Assembly (NCBI RefSeq): GCF_016802725.1
Contig: NC_052668.1
Span: 16,721,001 to 16,785,000 of the forward strand
DNA: 64,000 nt
Direction of reading: 5' to 3'
Source: Solenopsis invicta
Taxonomy: Eukaryota > Arthropoda > Insecta > Hymenoptera > Formicidae
Part shown: in pieces, positions 37,398 through 47,214 of the stretch
Layout of the letters: every line of letters starts with the position of its first letter
Position numbering within the stretch: the stretch's first letter is position 1
Program-made: the position numbers and the translations under genes
The notes under the pieces: generated by a model
Told to the model about the DNA's origin: nothing
Databases searched by the model: none
What the model saw: only the letters and a program-made list of their open reading frames with translations

Positions 37398-39878
37398 ATG
37401 GTATGTAGCTTGAATCGGGAAATTCTACGATAATCATACAATAAAACGTGCGATGTTTGTTTAAATCTTCAATAATGTTGTTTAATAAAGTATATGTTAT
37501 ATATATCATGTTCGACAAGTATCAATTGCGAATAATAAAATTTATCGAACGCGACGTGACATAACCTCAAATAAGAATGCATTTTTGTAATTCTTTGTAA
37601 CGCTTTGCAAGACAATAGGAGTAGACTGGAAACTAAGTCGAAATTTTGTTTCCTTTTTTTTTATCTATATTGATTTACAGCGTTCTCTAGTCTGTTTTGA
37701 TATCCTAATGATCTTTAATGAATAATTTAACCTGTGAACAAAAGGAACTTTATCTTGATTATTTCTTATAGACGGAAGGTACAGCTACTATCAGAACGAG
37801 AAAGTTCATGACCAATCGGCTTTTATGCCGAAAACAAATGGTGAGTGTGTGAATCAAGTATCTATGACCTTTATATTTTCCATACAATTAATATCAATGA
37901 TGGTACAAATAAGAATTTGATTTATTTTGTAGGTCGTGGATGTGATCCACCCAGGCCAACCATCGGTCCGTAAGACCGAGATACGCGAGAAATTAGCTAA
38001 GATGTACAAAGTGACTCCAGATGTTGTTTTTGTATTTGGCTTCCAAACCAACTTTGGTGGTGGCAAATCTACTGGATTTGCACTCATCTACGACACCTTG
38101 GACTTCGCGAAAAAATTTGAACCTAAATACAGGTTAGCCAGGCATGGTCTTTTTGAGAAACAGAAACAAACCAGAAAACAACGTAAAGAACGCAAGAACA
38201 GAATGAAGAAAGTTAGGGGTACTAAGAAGAGCAAGGTTGGAGCAGCGTCTAAAAAGGTAAATGAAATTATGTCAATTGTATTTTTTATGACCATATTTCT
38301 CACTCTATTACTCGAATGTTAATGCTGTAACATTATAAAAAATTTTACACATTTTCTTTCTCATCTTTATTTTTTCTCTTGAATGCTTTTTAATATAAAA
38401 TATCTGGTGCATGTTGAAATAATTTTTTTTTAATCACACATTTTGGCTAAAATCTCACATCAAAATTATAATTTTGTTACATTACATGTTTTATCTGATA
38501 TAGAAATTTTTGTTTTTATTTAAGTAAAGTTAATTAATGCATTATATTCAATCAGATAATTTGCATATGAATTTTTGTACAATTAAACTTTAATATTATT
38601 GATCAGATATATTTATATATTTTTCAACAGATCTTACATTTGATACATTTTTTAAATTTGGTTAGCTTACATTTTTTATATTGCTCACAAAATAGTTTTG
38701 TGAAATATGTGGTTTATGAGATTATTTGAGAAAATAATAAAAAATGTACAATATTTTTTGTCAACAATATAATAATAGGGTTTGTGGGCAATTTAGAAAT
38801 AAATTTTCCTTTGGTCTATTGTCTTGTGCATGCTATGGTGGTATACGCTTCTTATTCACATTCTAGGGAAGGAAATAGAAAAATGATCATCATTTGCACT
38901 ACAGACTTCTGGAGGAGCAATATGTTGCTTAATCAGGGTCAGCATGCAAAACTTTAAGTTTCATACTTTTGTTACTAGTTAATTTGTATGAGCATGCTAA
39001 TAATTTTTTTATACTTCTATAATAAAGTATTTGACATTTTTATGGTTCCTTTTTGTTATATTACTAATCACAATTTCAATATTTTAACATATGGTTATAT
39101 AAAAATGTGTTTTCATTTGCATACTAGAAAATTATAATAATCTTACATAAATTATTATATTTTTATCTCATACAGTAAACATCTCTAACGACGTAGAATA
39201 TTATGTAGATTTAGAAAATACATAATGAGTTACAGGAGTTGATTACTACTTACATTTGCATTTTGCTGCATAATAATTTAATTTTAAGCCTAAACTGAAA
39301 CATTAACATGTTATTTAATATCACAGCTGAAATTAAAATTAATTTTGCTATCACAAATTTTTTTTAATATTAGTGATTTAATACTAATTTATACTATTTT
39401 CTTTAAAAAGGAAGAAAGACAAATTAAATTTGTCAGAAATTTAATTAACTTTTTTCTTTAGTCAAAAGTTTTGGCTCTCAATGAGTTACAAATACATTAA
39501 CAAAGTAACAAACAATTTTATTTGATTTTACAATTTATTCAATTGTGTTACATATGCATTCTATATTAACTAGATGTGCACAAAAATTATTAACATCTAA
39601 ATAATTTTGAAAATGATTAACTTGAATATTAAATTATATTAAATTTCTTGTTAATGCATATATTCTTGATGTTTATACGCTTTATATATTAATTAATTCG
39701 CTTGAAAATAATGCTTTATGTGAATTACAGGTATAAATGTGCGCTATCGTATTTCTATAACAATTTGTATATAGTTGTAAAATTTGTTATGTGCATGTTA
39801 AACAGTTGATTTTACGTAAGAAAAAAAAATTTTTTTTTAATACCTACATACCAAATTCTTTTTTTTCTATTACAGTAA
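37398..39878 (+). CDS. RpS24: 40S ribosomal protein S24 (eS24)
   Basis: Four coding exons: 37398-37400 (the ATG alone), 37772-37840, 37933-38256 and 39876-39878 (the stop TAA alone). All introns have GT-AG ends, and the join gives 132 residues (131-133 in other animals). The protein begins [19 protein letters not shown] and contains the diagnostic [32 protein letters not shown] and [17 protein letters not shown] segments of eS24. It is a structural protein of the small ribosomal subunit needed for pre-rRNA processing. The start codon abuts the first intron, as in vertebrate RPS24. The last intron (38257-39875) is long for this gene and holds a structured island at about 38804-38953. The basic C-terminus ends AASKK. 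Confidence 0.98.
38804..38953 (+). ncRNA. Candidate H/ACA-like snoRNA in the RpS24 last intron
   Basis: This is a 150-base island visibly less AT-rich than the intron around it. Hairpin 1 closes with TTTCCTT (38805-38811) against AAGGAAA (38869-38875). It is followed by AGAAAA (38877-38882), which fits the H-box pattern ANANNA. Hairpin 2 closes with TTTGCA (38893-38898) against TGCAAA (38945-38950) and is topped by AGCAA-TATG-TTGCT. GAC-TT-CTG and CAG-G-GTC pair between them. The order hairpin-hinge-hairpin-tail and the total size suit H/ACA snoRNAs, many of which sit in ribosomal protein introns. The weak point is the tail: after hairpin 2 it reads AAA or ACT rather than a clear ACA. Confidence 0.4.
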
Positions 39879-39995
39879 AAGAAGCCATCTTGAAGACCAC
39901 GATCATCGACGTAAAAGTTATTATATTTTACTATGGAGTAGCGTTGTAATTATAATAAATTTTACGGAATAAACGTGTATTCTTCTTGATGAAAA
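39879..39995 (+). other. RpS24 3'UTR with poly(A) signals
   Basis: Terminal exon sequence after the TAA. AATAAA hexamers occur at 39954-39959 and 39968-39973, giving a 3'UTR of roughly 90-110 bases, typical of ribosomal protein genes. Confidence 0.7.
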
Positions 39996-40326
39996 CCCAT
40001 TTGTCGCAATCCTTTTTTGTGAGAATACATCTTATTAAAAAAATTACATGTATTGAATTAATGTTATTCCTACAAAAAACGCTGTTGAAAATTTCAGATT
40101 ACTTGCATGAAACGTTTAATAGACTGCTTATAAGAGTAGTTTTTTAGGATTTATATATAACTACATAAAAATTTAAATAAAATTTTCAATTTTTTGCTAA
40201 TTTATTTCTTTTTTTTATTTTTACCATATCAATATATCTGATTAATATGTATTTACAATTGATTTACTTTAGAATTTAAAGAAAAATTATGATATATACC
40301 TGAATTTATTTTCTGTTAATATGTAC

Positions 40327-40354
40327 TTTATTTTCTGATAATATGTAATTTATT
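40327..40354 (-). terminator. Poly(A) signals of the secreted Thr/Ser-rich protein gene
   Basis: On the minus strand AATAAA directly follows the stop codon (40354-40349) and a second lies at 40332-40327. The second is the more likely functional one. Confidence 0.55.
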
Positions 40355-42288
40355 TCACATTATAACTTCAGCAGATGCTGGACGAGGCTTTTTTGTAGTA
40401 CGTGGCTTATTAATGGTTTCGTTGTCTTCTACTCGCTTATTGAAGACAGGTAAAATTAGTTCGGTGGATGTTCCAGGTGACTCAGTAGTAGTAATAGCAG
40501 TTAATTCTTCAGTGGACGTCATGATTGCTTCAGTAGTAATTACAGTTGATGCGACAGATGTTTCGATTGATTTAACAGAAGTCTCAATTGGCTCAGTGAA
40601 TGATGTCGATTTGACAGATGTTTCGATTGAATTAATAGAAGTCGCAATTGGCTCAGCGAATGATGTCGAATCGACGGAAAGCACAGTAGTCTCAAACGGA
40701 ATAGTTGTTCCAATAATTGCTGATTCGGTATATGTTAATTTAGGTTCAGTAGGTACTGTAACCGGTTCACGGTTTATTAGAACAGATTCACTAGAAGTCA
40801 GAATTTCTTCAGATGCCGTTGGCTCAACAATCGACCTTATGGAAGTTGTAATTAACTGGGTAGTAGGTGAAATTGATTCGGTGGAAGTCACGGTAGCCTC
40901 AGTGGTAGTTACAGTTGATTCGGTAGAAGTTAAGATTGATTGCGTTGGAGTAACAGTTTGGGTCGTCTGTTGCGATGTAGTCGGTTGGATCCTTGGCGTA
41001 GTCACTGGAGATCGGGTAGGAATGTCTGCTGGAACTTTGCGGAAGTCGGGTGTCCAATCGGGCAGACGCGGCAATAAGGGTATTATGTCCCACTCATCCG
41101 AATCACTGTCGTAGTCATTTCCTGTAACTTTCCGGATGATGTACCATTTACCCATCCGGATTCCCCAATCTCGTTTTGGGTCAAAGGTTAGCCTAGCTAT
41201 TATCATGAAAATGATGAAAAAAGATTGACAAAATAGGACAGTTAAATTGGAATAGTCTAGAAGCCTGGAAGCTTGGAAACATGCGATCGTGGAAGCCTTT
41301 CGAAGTCATACGCAATATTATGTGCTGTAGTGTTGATTGCATCCTTTACATTTGCGAGTGACGCATCACGTTAAAAATTAAAATCGCGATAAGTATGCTC
41401 AATTATGCTTTGTAACCAAGCATAACCACGTGATTTAACATCTAGCATAGCACGAATTTCAGCTCTTTGCAACAAAAATTAAAACAAAATGTCACGGATA
41501 CTGACTCCAAATTTCATGTTATCGAACTTTGCTTACACAAATCTATAAAAATGCCTGGGTAAGCCGATACTCGACCCTCTAAGGTCTTATCGATGGTTAA
41601 AATATCTTGTGGTGTTAAATTTGGAATTGAACTGTCGTCACCGAACCACTCTCGCCATTTTCCTACGATTCGGTCCTTGAGTACTCTGAACCAGTCTTTT
41701 ATCGTGTCTCCGAATCCACTTGATCTGCCATAGAAATCTGTTCCATCTACAACAAATCATTGAGCAGAATATTGAAAGTGTATAAAATGTTTTAACATTG
41801 GTCATTACAATCGAGCAGTACAGTTTCACTTTGTTAAATTTTCTTTAATCTATATAATTTTTGTAAAAATTGACGTAATTCAAGAATCTGGATATTTAGT
41901 CACCAATATATACTTATTGATGTTATAAATATTCATCTGTTCACTTAAAAATATTTACTTAATTCTCCACAAATTTGAAATAATTTGCTAAATTTAATAT
42001 TTCTCTTTGCATAAAACTGAAAATTGCGTCACTACATCCATTCTCGTCTTCTTTTGAAGGATCTGAGGCAACAATTCGTTTCAAGAGATCGAAAAACTTA
42101 AAAACATGTAATTCAACTATAATGTTTATTATTTCACTTTTACACTTTATTCTCTTTTGTACCACAAGATGTAATTAATTCAGCACTTATAAATGACTAC
42201 AATGTGCACAACCTCTGTTGAAAATTGGTGTCGGCATAGCAAGTTGGCAGGTAAGGAGCAGCAGCAAGACACCTGAGAGTACTTCCAT
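40355..42288 (-). CDS. Putative secreted Thr/Ser-rich (mucin-like) protein
   Basis: Three-exon model: 42288-42213, 41746-41537 and 41196-40355. Both junctions split a codon after its first base and the joined frame has 375 residues. Exon 1 gives a signal peptide (MEVLSGVLLLLLTCQLAMPT). Exon 2 encodes DGTDFYGRSSGFGDTIKDWF and on to PGIFIDL, hydrophilic with several Trp. Exon 3 starts RLTFDPKRDWGIRMGKWYII, passes an acidic DSDSDEWD patch, and then has about 190 residues of degenerate T/S/E/V repeats (TSTES, ETSVKS, TTTE) likely to carry O-glycans. It ends in a basic TKKPRPASAEVIM tail. I recognise no family. It may be an extracellular matrix, cuticle or mucin-like protein, which is inference from composition. 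The exon 1 donor (GTTGTG) is weak. Two additional exon-like blocks lie in the introns, so the isoform structure is uncertain. Confidence 0.65.
41257..41462 (-). pseudogene. Exon-like block with an in-frame stop, inside intron 2 of the secreted-protein gene
   Basis: Read from a possible 3' splice site (AAAGAG|CT) that is in phase with exon 2, the block reads EIRAMLDVKSRGYAWLQSII and on to YRDFNF, then TAA (41373-41371). The same frame then continues DASLANVKDAINTTAHNIAY to LPRSHVSKLPGF and a TAG (41259-41257). Both halves look like protein. The intron it would create after exon 2 is about 74 bases. It may be a decayed exon or an alternative 3'-terminal exon; I saw no good donor joining it to exon 3. 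Confidence 0.35.
41959..42116 (-). other. Possible alternative terminal exon in intron 1 of the secreted-protein gene
   Basis: After a TTATAG 3' splice site in phase with exon 1, the frame reads VELHVFKFFDLLKRIVASDP, then SKEDENGCSDAIFSF and on to FKFVEN, then TAA, with GTAAAT immediately after. The intron after exon 1 would be 96 bases. No in-phase donor joins it to exon 2, so it would end a 77-residue secreted isoform or is a decayed exon. Confidence 0.35.
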
Positions 42289-42915
42289 TTTTGCAACCGG
42301 ACAAACAACACTACTCTGCGTGCGGGTGTAGACGAGCATGCAATTTTATATGTCCTCCGGCGGAAGTTCGTGGCATGACTATGTCGTTAGCGGCACAATT
42401 TTATCAAGAAATCTAACTGGGCATGATAATACAAACAGCATCAGCCTTGTTGCGCTCGTCCCGATCTCGATCTCTCAATCGGTTGATCGTCGTCATTTTT
42501 TCACAATATGTAAACTTACAACAAGGGACTAGAAAGAGCTCACGACGCGTAGCAGGATGAACAGTCGCTTATTCCGTGAACCTGCGACCACGGCATCACG
42601 CTATTGTGCCGCGTTACGTATGAATGCAAATTACATACGCTTATCCGCGATTACATATGAGTTGGCCGGCCTAAAAGGGGCTATCAATTGATTGCCGTTG
42701 TTAATTCACGGTTTATACGATTTCCACTGTTACGCTTGTCCGCGCGTCTAATGTTAGGAAGTCCTAATTTCATTTAATGTTTCACCATTTAATACTTTTT
42801 ATGTCTTTATTAAGATGAGCTATTATTTATCATTGCTCAAAGTGCTCTAACATGGAACTTTAATAATTTTAGATTTAGATCGGTTTAAGATAATTTTGGA
42901 ATACTTAGTCTAAAA

Positions 42916-43300
42916 CAGGATTTCCCAAACTTATATGGATCATGACCCATTTTTTAAAACGGCCAGCATGATTGTCCAACTTTAGGGATTGTGAAAAAGC
43001 GAGAGAAGAGTAAATCGATTATTTATTTCTATTACTTTAATCCTCTTATTTTAATTTTTTATTGAATATAATTTTATAAATCTATTTTTCAAAATAGGAG
43101 ATACAAAGTTTTGAAGAATGCGCTTACTTTCTAATGATATCTTTGTCATATCAAAGCATATTATTTTTGTGTACAGGGAGTTTAATAATTTAGTTTAGTT
43201 CGAAATTTGATTTTGAGTCCTACAATAGCTGAACACTTTTTCACGATCCACCGGATGGTGGATTACTCATTGGTCGCAACCCGTACTTTAGAAATCCCTG
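42916..43300. mobile_element. Non-autonomous hAT-like element
   Basis: Ends are CAGGATTTCCCAAACTT on the left and, after reverse complement, CAGGGATTTCTAAAGTACGG on the right. A further paired block follows in each arm (ATCATGACCCA; GGTTGCGACC). CAGGG termini with a GGTCGCGACC-like sub-terminal block are typical of hAT elements. The flanks GTCTAAAA (42908-42915) and ATCTAGAA (43301-43308) match at 6 of 8 positions and resemble the hAT 8-bp target duplication (consensus nTCTAGAn). The 385-bp interior has no coding capacity. Confidence 0.7.
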
Positions 43301-44297
43301 ATCTAGAACACCCAGAGTAAGATCAATCACTCTGGGGAAGAAACACATTGTAGAACGAAAACACAAGTGGGTATTTAAAACGACACGATATTAGATGCTG
43401 AAATTTCAGTATTGGCGAACCAATGTTGGGTTGATAATTTTTCTTTGCCAGGACAAGTGCCCCTATCCCTCCTTATATACGCCTATTCTTGGTATGATAT
43501 TGGGATGATAAGTCTGACGCAGTATCGATTATCTACGTCGTGCCTGTATTATTCAGTACTGCCAATCCAATATCAATTATGAGGTCATTGACTTACAGCA
43601 ATGCTATTGTACTTACCATTATACTACCCAAGACTCTTGCTGTGTCACTATTTATATCGGATAATAACATTAAAACCAAGAAATTACACGTAACTTTTTC
43701 TCTTGACTTGGTAAAAATAAAATAGTTTTTTTGTATTTATCAGCATACTAATATTATAAATAAATTAGTAAAATGTACTACTTATATAACCTTAACCAAG
43801 AGTATTAAACACTTATATATATTTTATCACTTATCTAGAATTCTTTTATTATTATATTACTATTTATTATTCATTATTATTTTCTATTGGAGAATTAGCC
43901 TTTGTTTCAAGGATCTTTTAAATTTATATAATGGCGATGATTAATAGAAAATAATATAGATAAATAGGCTATAAAAAAATAGGCTAATATTTTTGACCAA
44001 GACTATATAATTATGATTGTTTTAATTAAATATATTTTTTATTAATAGGCAAATAAAATCTTTTCCATGCATGCGTTTAAAAAATACTAAAAAGTTGATA
44101 CGATTACAATGATTAATAAAAATAATAATCATTATACCGACAATCCAAAATAATTATACCAAGAATTCGAAATACCTTCAATACTGGATTATCTAGAAAA
44201 GGAAGCCAATATAAAACATGTACATGTTTCATGTCGATACTGTAAAATCCCTAATAGCACATACTATCGTACAAATATTTATACGAGATCATATACA

Positions 44298-44416
44298 GGC
44301 TACGTTCCGTTTCACGCATGATGTGCATGATGGATCATTTCGTCCGTTTAACATTTGGGGAATTACAAGTATAAAATGATATACCACGCGCATTATGCGT
44401 AAAACGGAACGTAGCC
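44298..44416. mobile_element. Short TIR element (119 bp MITE)
   Basis: The left end GGCTACGTTCCGTTTCACGC continues ATGATG. The right end, reverse complemented, is identical over 26 bases except for two mismatches. The interior is about 65 bp of non-coding DNA. ACA flanks both ends, a possible 3-bp target duplication. The high similarity of the ends suggests a fairly recent insertion. Superfamily not assigned. Confidence 0.75.
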
Positions 44417-45378
44417 ACAGTTAGGGATAGTACTGCTAAACGACTACGTGATTGAATCAATTAAGAAAGATGCCAGTATTATGACATTATTCTTGATCAA
44501 TGTTTGACTGCCAAACCAATATTGGGTCTGTACTTCTGATGTTAGCAATCTGGGCATATTCGGCAGAAATAACGAATTATTAAAGCTCTTGCAATCGAGT
44601 AAGTGTCGATGATGAAAGTGCTGCAAATTATTTATTAGCCCATTATCCTAAACTCTTGCTATTCGGTACAAAAAAGTAAGTTGTACAGGACAAAGTAGAC
44701 GCACGTGGAAGCACAGTTTTTCTAATCATAGTTTGCATACAGCCATCGGCAGAATTAAGTTAACGAGTTTCCGTAGTGAAGTATTTGCTCCTGGATTGTC
44801 AAGTTCTAAAGTACCTGACCCTATAATGCCTCATAATAATAAAGCTGAAATAATAATAATAAAGCCGGTTCTAGCTGGCCGAAATAAAACGAGCTCTTGA
44901 CTAGCTGTGTAGGTAAAAGTGAACTCGTCCAGAATTGGTTGGGAACGTTTCATGTTGGCACACCTCTCCGATCATCTTTTGCTTCCGTACTCCTTAAACA
45001 TCGATTCTTCAACAACGACTAACATTTGGCTACGCATCATCTTTATCTTCGAAGAACTTTTTATTGTGCGCATGAGTCTACTGAAAAGGGAACGGTGTCC
45101 GGTGACGCCACACGACAGTTTACTCGAGATCTGGTGGCGAAGTCGGATCACGTTACACAACGAGCGACCGAAATCGACCGTGGGCTGATCGAAATCTCAG
45201 GTGAATAACGTTTTTGGCGATATATACAGATAAGTCACGAGTATCTCATCGATATAATATCGAATCGCACCTTAGGATGCAATTTGTACACGTAATTTAG
45301 GAATCCCTTACGTATAGAAGCCTAGCATACGTATAGACATAGACGATGATATCGTGGTCATGTGTGCATCGGGTTATC

Positions 45379-45663
45379 TTACGTAGAACAGCTTAGTTTC
45401 GATAAATAGATCCAATATTGTACAGGAATCTCTTTGTGAACAAATTTCTTCCTATGGTCATATACGAATATTACGAATAGGATATAAAAAACAATAGAAA
45501 CAAAGAAAGGGACATAAAAACAGATGGAACGAATATTCGAGAATTGCCTTATCTCCCACTTGGACTCGCCCAGGGTTCTCGAGTCTACATTGTCCAATCG
45601 CGTAGTAGCACGCAGTGGCGGAACGGTAACCTTGATGACCCATTGCTTAATCATATTTAACAA
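45379..45663 (-). other. Open frame of 94 codons, possibly repeat-derived
   Basis: The frame contains VTVPPLRATTRLDNVDSRTL followed by a hydrophobic stretch (FYVPFFVSIVFYILFVIFVY). It has no evident splice sites or start context. It may be a fragment of an interspersed element; no transposase or reverse transcriptase motif is seen. Low confidence. Confidence 0.2.
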
Positions 45664-46829
45664 AAAATTTTTTTTAGTAAAATATATTTTTTTATCGTCA
45701 AACGTTTACCAATCCTAAAACACAATAACAATGTTGTGAAAAACTTGAAAACATTAAAATTCACTTAACTCGTATATATCTTTGACGAGTGCATAAGGAT
45801 AAGGAAACCTATTCACGACAATGTCCTCAATCCGATCAATACCCTTAGTTTTATCTTATGGATTTCAAGCCAGTAACAAGCAGATAAAACATTAACTGAA
45901 AATAGAACATGTATATTATACTTCTAACAAAATTTATTTCAGTTTTTGAACATTTTTCTCAATAATTTTTCCATGCTAACTTCGACTGCGATTTGGTGTT
46001 AACTAAATTATATGAAAAATCTTTCACTTAGGGAATATTCATTTCTTTAATAAATGGTTAAATCAGTTAGGTTGACAGTTGTTCTTGGAAATCTTTGTAA
46101 ATATATTGGGATATACAAATGATACCAATATATAAAAAATCTTGCAAAATCGCGGGTTGTATTCTTATTGTGTTTTATTGACTGTCGCTTTTATACTCTT
46201 TCCTATCCGAAGTACCTTCTCTCAGATTGATGTTTGCAAACAAGTTAATGTAATGTACCGAGTGGCTGACCGAAGTTTTAAGGTATACCGAATCATCAAA
46301 TCATACGATTCTAATGAATAATAACAACCTTAAGAACTTACGACGTTTCATCAATCGTTTCCAACAGAGAGAGTTCTGAAAATCCCACTAACTTTCACAT
46401 TGTTCACATATCGATTTGATAGCTTTTAGGATATGTAATGCATATTTTAATCAAGACGCAAGATTGCGGGAATTATCGCATTCTTGAGACTTCCCATTCT
46501 GTCAATCCTAGCATTTGGTTCTGCACTTATCTTAATCCGCTTTCCTTCCCAATGTAGTTTAATGCACTTGATGTTGCAGTATGTATGAAAACAGCAATAT
46601 GATCAGGATTAAAGAAATTTTCGAAAGAATAGACTCATTTAATTGATTAGAGATTTTGGAATGGTTGTATTACCGAGCCCTAAGTCTTGATTGAGAGAGA
46701 TTTACTAATCTCGTTGATGCATGATCCGATCAAATTCATTCATTCTAATTATACCTTGTCTCTATCTCTTTTCTCTTCTTTTCAAGCTTAAATGTAATTA
46801 ATATTATGTAAAGGTATACATGCAGTGAA

Positions 46830-47214
46830 CGAAAGTACGGACGAAGCGAATGATCCCAGTAGACATCGGTGCCCAACGGGCCAGTACCATATATCCAGCC
46901 CTGTCACCAGTTTCGACAGTTGGTCGAGTTGAGTCGGGTTGAAGAGCTAAGGACAAACGCGTCCCTCTCCTCTATAATAAGGATAGGGAGAAGACGTATG
47001 TACGAGAAAAGGACGGTGAAGGATCCTAGAGCGGCAGAAAGAGAGAGACTATCGAATGTGCGCAGAGAAAGAGGCAGGGTCAAGAAAGACGCCGAGATTC
47101 GCTCAGCTAGTAGCTAGCAACAGTTCGTGGAGCAGCAACAGCATTGCCAACGTACTCGTTTCGGAGGGGATTCAAACGTGATCTCGCTCCCAATCAAACG
47201 AATTCTCTCCCAGG
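46830..47214 (+). promoter_or_regulatory. 5'UTR/promoter region of the zinc-finger gene
   Basis: GC content rises from about 46850 up to the start codon at 47215, with AGAGA- and CAGCAACAGCA-type sequence just upstream. This is probably promoter and untranslated leader. No TATA box or start site is fixed. Confidence 0.5.

Larger units (their letters stand above)
42300..46830. other. Transposon-rich intergenic region
   Basis: No host gene recognised. It contains the hAT-like element at 42916-43300 and the TIR element at 44298-44416. Palindromic ACCAATRTTGGGT motifs at about 43430 and 44515 suggest further fragments. The remainder is AT-rich. Confidence 0.6.

Noticed and set aside
41371..41373. 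Programmed readthrough of the TAA in the intron-2 block
   Set aside because: Readthrough usually favours TGA followed by C; TAA in this context and the lack of a donor to exon 3 make decay or an alternative end simpler.
44919..45188. An 89-codon plus-strand frame
   Set aside because: Overlapping short frames on both strands and no family likeness or splice sites.
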